Positions 31,453-37,231 of a stretch of DNA of 37,231 nucleotides are shown piece after piece. Position 1 is the first letter of the stretch, and each line of letters starts with the position of its first letter. The stretch comes from Flexilinea sp. (GTDB taxonomy: Bacteria; Chloroflexota; Anaerolineae; Anaerolineales; Anaerolineaceae). A program made the translations under genes and the position numbers. The stretch covers positions 1 to 37,231 of the forward strand of contig JAFRIR010000024.1 of assembly GCA_017432685.1 (NCBI GenBank), in the 5' to 3' direction. The notes under the pieces are model-generated. The model saw nothing but the letters and a program-made list of their open reading frames with translations, had not been told where the DNA came from and did no database searches.

Positions 31453-33366
31453 TTAGCCGTTATAGGCGTCGGCAAAAGCTTCTGCCTGTTCGGTGGTCAG
31501 CAGTTCGGTGCTGGTTTCCCAATCGACATAGCGATATGCCTGCATACCGTACATGGAATAGACTTTTGTATAGTCATTGACTTTGGTCAGTTCCCAGGCT
31601 ACTTCGTAGGAGCACGGGATCACCAGCGCATGGTTCAGGAAGCAAGCTTCAGCTTTTGCGAATGCGGCATAACGGGCATCCATGTCATCAGTGATGGCCT
31701 TCGCAGCGATGACAAGGTCGGTGAATTCCTGATAATCAGCGATCAGGTCTTCATCTGTAGCATCATTGATGTTGCTGTAAGCATTGGAATAGTAGGCAGC
31801 CGGATCAGCGTAGGTTTCCTGACCGAGGAAGTTGATCGGGTCAGCAAAGTCAGCGCCCCAGCCATTGATGTAGATGGAGGCCTTGCGCGGTTTGCGCACT
31901 TCGTTTGCCAGGGAGGAGATGTAGGTGTTGGTCTTCAGAACAACGTAATCATCACCCAGACCTTCGCGGAAGATGTTTTCCAGAACTTTAGCTGTCTGAG
32001 CAGCGACGTCTGAGCCGCCGGCAATGTAGTAATCAACAGTGACAGGGAATGTGACGCCCTTGGCGCTCAGTTCTTCCATGGCCTTGGCTTTGTATTCGGC
32101 AGCCAGTTCAGGGTTGACACGGGCATAGGTTTCATAGTCATACTGCAGACCGAGTTCATCGCGAACCAGCTGGGTATAGTCGGTACCGTCAGAGGTGAAG
32201 GATACACCGTTGCCGGTGTAAACAAAGTTCTGGCAGCTCAGCGGATTGATGGAGTTGGTTCGGGCGAAATAGCCGGTCAGATCCAAACCGTAGTACAGGG
32301 ACTTGCGGAAGTTTTCGTTGGCAACAGCCATGTTCCAGTTGGTGTCTTTGGTTTCGCCATCTTCCAGATTCTTGTCATAAACAAGGTGGATCTGGTAGGA
32401 GTATTTGGTCGGGCGGGCTTCAACAAGGTTGTTGTGATATTTATTGGATGCATCACCGTAGATTTCCTGCAGAGTGGCCTGGTCGAGGGAAACATGGTCA
32501 AGTTCGCCCTGATCCAGCAGCTGGTAAGCAACGGAGACGGAGTCAACCATCTTAATGGTGACGGTGTCAAAGCGTTTGACATTGGCGTCGTTCCAGTAAT
32601 TCGGGCTCTTCGTCAGCACTTTCTGATTGGAGTATTCGAAATAAGAGACGGTGTAAGCGCCGTTATACCACATATCTTCCCAGGTAATGTCACGATAACC
32701 GTCTACACCCATTTCTTCGATCATTTCAGCGGAGAGCGGGTACAGGCAGTTGTAGGTGGCAACAGACGGGAAATAAGGCAGGCTGTCGACCAGATAGTAG
32801 GTGATAGTGCCGGCCAGATCGTCAACTTCGATGCCGACCATTTCGGCAAACGCGGAATCTTCGTCAGCGGTCAGTTCATAGGCAGCTTCTGCACCTTCGG
32901 TTTCGGTGAGTGCCATGGTGTAGTTGTAATAATCTTCTGCACCGGCGATCATTTCCATCGGCATGGAAGCATTGTAGGAGTCGTTCTTCGCATAGTTCAG
33001 AACCCATTCCAGGCCGGTTGCCCAGTCGGAAGCCAGAACGTCAGCCTGATATTCACCGTCTTTATCAAACCAGGTCATGCCTTCATTGAGGGTGAAAACC
33101 CAGGTCTGTCCGCCATCCGGGCTTTCCCAGGACTTCGCGGCATTGCCTTTGAGGTTCCCATGGTTATCATTGGTCAACAGACCGTCGAAACAGTTTGTCA
33201 GGACGTTCAGGTCAGCGGCAGCCTGTGAATAGTGGATATTCCAGGTTTCCAATTCACGTGCTTTCGTTTCATAAGTGTTCAGGTTGGTCAGTTCTTCAGC
33301 CATTGCCATAGAAACAGAGCTGAGGATCATGACAAACGCTAACACAACGATGAGCATTTTCTTCAT
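31453..33366 (-). CDS. oppA: Oligopeptide ABC transporter substrate-binding protein OppA
   Basis: A 637-residue exported peptide receptor of the SBP_bac_5 family. Residues 1-23 form a Sec signal (MKKMLIVVLAFVMILSS... ending AMA before EE) without a lipobox Cys. The mature part shows LTNCFDGLLTNDNHG, AKSWESPDGGQTWVFTLNEGMTWFDKDGE and MWYNGAYTVSYFEYSNQKV, typical of this family. It is longer than E. coli OppA (543). I chose ATG 33366, which has GGAGG ten bases upstream, over an in-frame ATG at 33399. Codon bias suggests high expression. It is the first gene of the opp operon and has its own promoter and terminator. Confidence 0.93.
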   Translation of the reverse strand: MKKMLIVVLAFVMILSSVSMAMAEELTNLNTYETKARELETWNIHYSQAAADLNVLTNCFDGLLTNDNHGNLKGNAAKSWESPDGGQTWVFTLNEGMTWFDKDGEYQADVLASDWATGLEWVLNYAKNDSYNASMPMEMIAGAEDYYNYTMALTETEGAEAAYELTADEDSAFAEMVGIEVDDLAGTITYYLVDSLPYFPSVATYNCLYPLSAEMIEEMGVDGYRDITWEDMWYNGAYTVSYFEYSNQKVLTKSPNYWNDANVKRFDTVTIKMVDSVSVAYQLLDQGELDHVSLDQATLQEIYGDASNKYHNNLVEARPTKYSYQIHLVYDKNLEDGETKDTNWNMAVANENFRKSLYYGLDLTGYFARTNSINPLSCQNFVYTGNGVSFTSDGTDYTQLVRDELGLQYDYETYARVNPELAAEYKAKAMEELSAKGVTFPVTVDYYIAGGSDVAAQTAKVLENIFREGLGDDYVVLKTNTYISSLANEVRKPRKASIYINGWGADFADPINFLGQETYADPAAYYSNAYSNINDATDEDLIADYQEFTDLVIAAKAITDDMDARYAAFAKAEACFLNHALVIPCSYEVAWELTKVNDYTKVYSMYGMQAYRYVDWETSTELLTTEQAEAFADAYNG

Positions 33367-33416
33367 ATTTTTTATTCCTCCGTAAATAAAATATGACATT
33401 AAGAAATGTTATAATA

Positions 33417-33445
33417 ATTTTACCGTTTTCAAAATCATTCGTCAA
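33417..33445 (-). promoter_or_regulatory. Sigma-70 type promoter of oppA
   Basis: On the - strand, TTGACG (33440-33445) and TAAAAT (33417-33422) are separated by 17 bases, a near-consensus arrangement. The oppA start is about 50 bases downstream. Confidence 0.7.
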
Positions 33446-33554
33446 GATAATTATTAAAAAATATACGATATGTTCGTTCGTTAAACTTTGAGTAAAATCC
33501 AATATAAACTATCTGCTTTCTGGTAAAATTTCTTTATGGTAATCGGGAGGGAAA

Positions 33555-33989
33555 ATGAAAAAGATAAAAGCGATCTATGAGCCTTATATGCTGCGTCCGA
33601 TGATCTATATGACATTTACGCGTTTTGTACTGGCTCTGTTTGTTGTGCTTTTGGCAGACTTTTTCATTTCTCAAAATGTCGGATATCCTGTAAAAAAGGA
33701 CGGTTTTTTTATTTGTGCTTTTCTGTTTGCTTTACTTGCCGTGATCGCCTGGCTTCGCATGGACGGTGTTAAATTGCCACAGATAATGATGATGAGGGTC
33801 AATCCGGCAAAAAAGCCCTCCCGGATGTATGGTGACATGATCGATACCATTGATGAACGCCCCGGAATCAATTTCGATGAACTTGACGATTCCGAAAAAG
33901 ATTTCTGCATCCTTATAGCAAACCTTTTTTGTTTTATCGTTTTTTTAGTGCTCGCAATAATTTTCCAAAAACTTATCCCATCAATATAA
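33555..33989 (+). CDS. Hypothetical small membrane protein
   Basis: A 144-residue protein I do not recognise. Three hydrophobic segments are visible: about residues 19-38, 49-66 and 118-139. The loop between the second and third (KLPQIMMMRVNPAKKPSRM, then an Asp/Glu-rich stretch with DTIDERPGINFDELDDSEKD) is basic and then acidic, which places it in the cytoplasm if the positive-inside rule holds. The ATG is preceded by GGGAGGG. It is divergent from oppA and convergent with the next gene, so it is probably a single-gene unit. A weak AT-rich dyad (34006-34028) overlaps the 3' ends of both convergent genes. Confidence 0.7.
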   Translation: MKKIKAIYEPYMLRPMIYMTFTRFVLALFVVLLADFFISQNVGYPVKKDGFFICAFLFALLAVIAWLRMDGVKLPQIMMMRVNPAKKPSRMYGDMIDTIDERPGINFDELDDSEKDFCILIANLFCFIVFLVLAIIFQKLIPSI

Positions 33990-34013
33990 CAAAAAGTTGG
34001 GTCAAAAAGAAAG

Positions 34014-35582
34014 CTAAAGACTTTCTTTCCATTCGTCGAATGAAACGATGGTGAAGTTCATGTCCAGATTCAGGTCATAGAACTTTTTATATCGTTCCTG
34101 CCAGGTTCTTTCCCAGGGGTAGGAAACAATCACGTATTCTTCATAGGGAAGCGTCGGAAAAATCGTGTCGTAGTTTCCCAGTGATTCCTGATAGCGAACA
34201 TACTTGATCCGTTCCTTTTCATAATGAGCAATGACAGCATATATACTGAAAAGATATCCCCATGCAATCAGAAATATACAAAGTGAATAGGGAAAAAGGG
34301 ACTGCTCAATTGAAACAGAAATCCGGTTATTCAGCGCCTTTATATTTATGCAGGTGATTTGGCTGTAAAGAAGCAGCAAAAAGACATAGGTTGGGAAAAA
34401 TTCCCGCAATGAAAGAGGTTGTGCTATGACCAGCGGCAGTGTGATAACGGCTGCGAACAACCAGGTGAATAACAGGATTTTCTTCTGGGCTTCTGCATAA
34501 GGCAGCAGAAAGATGATAATTGGCTGTGAAACTAAAAACACAGCAGCCAATATCGATTCAATGGTTTGCGTGTAGGAAAAAAAGGCTTGCCAGGATGAAG
34601 CTGTCCATCGAAGCAGAAAATAAAAAGCGATTGCTGAATCCGCTAATGTTAACACAAATAAGGCTGTACCGGTCCTTTTTGAGGTCTTTTTCTTCATAAG
34701 AAGATAAGCAGACAAAAAGCTTGCTGCTCCGAATGTTGTCAGTACAACCATCCAACCGACAACTGCATTGGCAATAAAGCCGCGGAATGAATTGAGCCCT
34801 GTATTGATCATCTGAAGCAAGGATCCGGTTTTGGCGGACCAATAGGTTTCCTGTGGATTTCCGTTGAAGATTTGTCGATAACCGTCATCCGAAAACATCA
34901 GAATCAGTCCAAGCATGGCCCCTGCCAGGTACAACCATTCGTTGACGGATGGTTTCTTTTTTTGTAAAAAAATGAAAACGATCCAAAAAATAATGAATAT
35001 AAAATTCCCTATAGTCAGATTTTCAATGAAAAAAGATGAAAGCAGCGGAAGAATGAAAAAAAACAGGTCCGTTTTTGAATTATTACCTCGGGTATATAAA
35101 TATTTTAGATTGATTAGATACAGGGCCGAGGGAACCACATAGTTCATAAAAGCTACGCTCCAGCTAATTGACTCACGGAACATCTCCTTTGGACAAAGCA
35201 GCAGGATGGTTCCGCAGAGATAACACATCAGATTTTGTAAAGAGATAGCTGATTTATGGCTTGAATCTGCGGTAAATAAATCAATTTTGGCAGTTACAGT
35301 TATGATCAACCATAATGTCACCGTCATGATCGTGTCGCGTAAAGTCTTGTGATTTGCGGCAATAAAACCAAGTCCGTTGCCAAAATAGCGCCCGTTATTG
35401 TAAAAGTGGAAGGGATTTTCCGGATTGGAAAAGCTGTCAATAAAGGTGCTCAGACGGCTGTCTGTTCCCCAAAACCAGTCATCTCCAAAGTAGGAAAACT
35501 GGCTGCACAGAGCAAACAGTAAAACAGCCAGGAACATGAGGGGAAAAATGCGAAGAAAAGTATAATGTTTACTCATCAACAT
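34014..35582 (-). CDS. Polytopic membrane protein, DUF6056/GT-C glycosyltransferase-like
   Basis: A 522-residue protein with about twelve hydrophobic segments. The first segment is followed by FSYFGDDWFWGTDSR, an acidic DD motif in the first outer loop as in GT-C glycosyltransferases and DUF6056 proteins. NNGRYFGNGLGF and the later REMFRESISWSVAFMNYVVPSALYL are also like DUF6056. A soluble C-terminal tail of about 60 residues follows the last span. A role in adding sugars to lipid-linked or surface glycans is plausible but not shown. The neighbouring MBOAT acyltransferase supports a cell-surface role. No good ribosome binding site is seen; ATG 35576 is an alternative start. Confidence 0.6.
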   Translation of the reverse strand: MLMSKHYTFLRIFPLMFLAVLLFALCSQFSYFGDDWFWGTDSRLSTFIDSFSNPENPFHFYNNGRYFGNGLGFIAANHKTLRDTIMTVTLWLIITVTAKIDLFTADSSHKSAISLQNLMCYLCGTILLLCPKEMFRESISWSVAFMNYVVPSALYLINLKYLYTRGNNSKTDLFFFILPLLSSFFIENLTIGNFIFIIFWIVFIFLQKKKPSVNEWLYLAGAMLGLILMFSDDGYRQIFNGNPQETYWSAKTGSLLQMINTGLNSFRGFIANAVVGWMVVLTTFGAASFLSAYLLMKKKTSKRTGTALFVLTLADSAIAFYFLLRWTASSWQAFFSYTQTIESILAAVFLVSQPIIIFLLPYAEAQKKILLFTWLFAAVITLPLVIAQPLSLREFFPTYVFLLLLYSQITCINIKALNNRISVSIEQSLFPYSLCIFLIAWGYLFSIYAVIAHYEKERIKYVRYQESLGNYDTIFPTLPYEEYVIVSYPWERTWQERYKKFYDLNLDMNFTIVSFDEWKESL

Positions 35583-35695
35583 AAGTATACTTCAAAAGCT
35601 GGAAAGATCTATGAATGAAAAAATGAGAATCGGGTTATTTACGGTACAATTGAAATATAGTTTTTGAAAGACTCCAGATGATTTTATGGAGGATA

Positions 35696-37105
35696 ATGGT
35701 TTTTTCGAGTTTGATTTTCACCTTTTACTTCCTGCCTATTGTACTTCTGCTGTATTATTTGTCGAAGGAGAGCTATCGAAATTACATCCTGCTTGCAGCA
35801 AGTATATTCTTTTATGCTTACGGAGAACCGAAATTTATTTTTGTTATGGCAGTCTCGATTGCCGTGAATTATGGAATTGCACTGCTGATCGACCATAACA
35901 GACAATTGGCTAAAGGATTGCTGATCATTGATGTTATTTTCAATATCGGTATCCTCTTTTTCTATAAATACTTAGATTTTGGAATTGTGCTCGCGAACAG
36001 GTTATTTTGTACAGATTTTCATCTTTTTAATTTACTTCTGCCGATCGGAATATCCTTTTATACGTTCCAGGCACTGTCGTATGTTATTGATGTTTATCGC
36101 GGTACAGTCAAAGTACAAAAAAATCCTTTGTTTGTTGCTCTTTACATCAGTTTTTTCCCTCAGCTTATTGCCGGTCCGATTGTCCGATATCATGATATTG
36201 AAAAACAGTTGTTTTCTCGCCGCAGTGATGTGAATCTCTTCGGCGAAGGAGTAAAACGATTTCTTATTGGATTTTGCAAAAAGGTAATTTTGGCAAACAA
36301 TCTTGCGGTTGTTGCCGAAGAAGTGTTTGGTATGCAGTTCACGACTGTGAATCCATTGGTTTTGTGGTTGGGTTCTATCTGCTACAGTCTGCAGATTTTT
36401 TATGATTTTTCCGGTTATTCGGATATGGCGATAGGTCTTGGAAAAATGTTTGGTTTCACCTTTACCGAAAACTTCAATTATCCCTATATATCCCGTACCG
36501 TAACCGAGTTTTGGCGGAGATGGCACATCTCGCTGAGCTTTTGGTTCAGGGATTATGTCTATATTCCGCTGGGTGGTTCACGTGGTTCTATTGTCAAAAA
36601 TATTCAAAATATGCTGGTAGTTTGGCTGTTGACCGGTCTCTGGCACGGGGCTAATTTTACGTTTATTTTTTGGGGACTGGGCTATTTTGTTTTGCTCGTT
36701 TTTGAAAAATATCTGCTGAAACCTACAGAAAAGAAAAGCAGGATCCTTCAATTTTTTTGGCGGATTGTCACACTATTTTGCGTAAATTGGGGGTGGGTCA
36801 TTTTCAATTCGCCTTCTTTGAAAAGCGGTTTGCGCTATTGCCTTTCGATGCTTGGCGTGTATGTACACCGGTTTACCTGGGATTCTGTCATGCAGTCATA
36901 TATGCGGGAATATGGCATTTATCTTTTGCTTGGCATGATTTTTTCGACTCCGATGATGAAAGTATTGGAAACAAAAATCGGAAATTCTCGGGCGGCTTCT
37001 TTTTATAATATTTTCCAGCCGGTGATTTATGCCGCTGTTTTTTTGTGGGCCGTTTCTTTTTTGATTCTTGGTGCCCACAACCCGTTTATTTATTTTAATT
37101 TTTAG
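35696..37105 (+). CDS. MBOAT family membrane-bound O-acyltransferase (AlgI-like)
   Basis: A 469-residue integral membrane enzyme of the AlgI/DltB-like MBOAT family, which transfers acyl groups to extracellular polysaccharides. The start MVFSSLIFTFYFLP is the usual N-terminus of this group. The conserved PIGISFYTFQALSYVIDVYRG, FPQLIAGPIVRY, QIFYDFSGYSDMAIGLG and FWRRWHISLSFWFRDYVYIPLGG are present, and the catalytic His lies in TGLWHGANFTFIFWG. I chose ATG 35696, preceded by GGAGG at short spacing, rather than the in-frame ATG at 35678. The next gene starts 11 bases after its stop, as AlgJ/AlgX- or DHHW-type partner genes often do. Confidence 0.93.
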   Translation: MVFSSLIFTFYFLPIVLLLYYLSKESYRNYILLAASIFFYAYGEPKFIFVMAVSIAVNYGIALLIDHNRQLAKGLLIIDVIFNIGILFFYKYLDFGIVLANRLFCTDFHLFNLLLPIGISFYTFQALSYVIDVYRGTVKVQKNPLFVALYISFFPQLIAGPIVRYHDIEKQLFSRRSDVNLFGEGVKRFLIGFCKKVILANNLAVVAEEVFGMQFTTVNPLVLWLGSICYSLQIFYDFSGYSDMAIGLGKMFGFTFTENFNYPYISRTVTEFWRRWHISLSFWFRDYVYIPLGGSRGSIVKNIQNMLVVWLLTGLWHGANFTFIFWGLGYFVLLVFEKYLLKPTEKKSRILQFFWRIVTLFCVNWGWVIFNSPSLKSGLRYCLSMLGVYVHRFTWDSVMQSYMREYGIYLLLGMIFSTPMMKVLETKIGNSRAASFYNIFQPVIYAAVFLWAVSFLILGAHNPFIYFNF

Positions 37106-37116
37106 AGGAAAAAGAA

Positions 37117-37231
37117 ATGGGAAAGAAAACAGCCGCTGCCCTCTTTACCGTTATTTTTTTGATAATGGTTTTTGGTCTGGGAATCCTGAGTTTATCGGGA
37201 CTTGCTGATTACTATATAAATGATGAGATCA
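37117..37231 (+). CDS. N-terminal fragment of a membrane-anchored protein downstream of MBOAT
   Basis: Only the first 38 codons are in the window. ATG 37117 has AGAGG upstream. The sequence begins MGKKTAAALFTVIFLIMVFG and forms one signal-anchor segment up to about residue 30, after which the chain continues outside. Genes directly after AlgI-like MBOAT genes commonly encode AlgJ/DHHW/SGNH-like acyl-transfer partners with just such an anchor, so this is a likely but unproven identity. Cut by the window edge. Confidence 0.6.
   Translation, partial: MGKKTAAALFTVIFLIMVFGLGILSLSGLADYYINDEI

Noticed and set aside
34006-34028. AAAGAAAG/CTTTCTTT dyad as a bidirectional terminator between convergent genes
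   Set aside because: The stem is only 8 bp and AT-rich, and it covers the 3' coding end of the - strand gene; too weak to list as a terminator.

Overview
The window reads as a gene-dense chromosomal segment of an anaerobic, plant-sugar-fermenting bacterium. Evidence includes strong AAGGAGG-type ribosome binding sites, short intergenic gaps, an L-arabinose pathway fed by ABC importers, a radical SAM/SPASM enzyme, a DUF523 Fe-S protein and many c-di-GMP proteins. This fits Clostridia-like Bacillota or Anaerolineae (Chloroflexota); the sequence alone does not decide. Both complete substrate-binding proteins carry Sec signal peptides without a lipobox cysteine, which is unusual for a typical monoderm Gram-positive. 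No rRNA, tRNA, CRISPR array, integrase or transposase gene was seen, and no stretch above 300 bases lacks a gene.

Region 1 (1-13.4 kb, + strand) is a pentose island. A YtfQ-YtfR-YtfT-YjfF-type furanose importer (binding protein cut by the window edge) is followed by araA, a ribulokinase and araD, together enough to convert L-arabinose to D-xylulose 5-phosphate. A second, more divergent RbsABC/Ytf-type importer follows (binding protein, permease, ATPase, permease) and ends at a clear terminator. Hairpins after each binding-protein gene probably keep its mRNA more abundant than that of the membrane parts.

Region 2 (13.4-21.9 kb) holds a secreted TlpA-like thioredoxin and a signalling cluster: a LytS-type 5TM/HAMP/PP2C phosphatase on the - strand, divergent from a pseudo-receiver-PAS-GGDEF cyclase, a PAS-degenerate GGDEF-EAL phosphodiesterase and a membrane PAS-GGDEF cyclase.

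Region 3 (22.0-26.9 kb) is the most unusual part. A tightly coupled operon encodes a membrane-anchored alpha-solenoid protein of about sixteen 26-residue repeats with a Tyr/Asp-rich tail, a 724-residue protein with two complete radical SAM-SPASM modules, and a DUF523/TudS-like protein. It is bracketed by two MITE-like elements that share terminal inverted repeats and a G/C hairpin, and each is flanked by a 4-bp direct repeat.

Region 4 (26.9-33.5 kb, - strand) is an oligopeptide importer, oppA-oppB-oppC-oppDF. OppB carries a DnaJ-type four-cysteine zinc motif in its first outer loop, and OppD and OppF are fused and lack the usual cysteine cluster of OppD.

Region 5 (33.5-37.2 kb) encodes membrane proteins: a small unknown, a DUF6056/GT-C-like polytopic protein, an MBOAT O-acyltransferase and the start of a probable partner gene, suggesting cell-surface glycan synthesis or acylation.

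Four intergenic sites (8.4, 9.8, 14.3 and 31.3 kb) contain degenerate tandem repeats, all with a 7-bp period; two are clearly arranged as inverted arms, a third possibly so.
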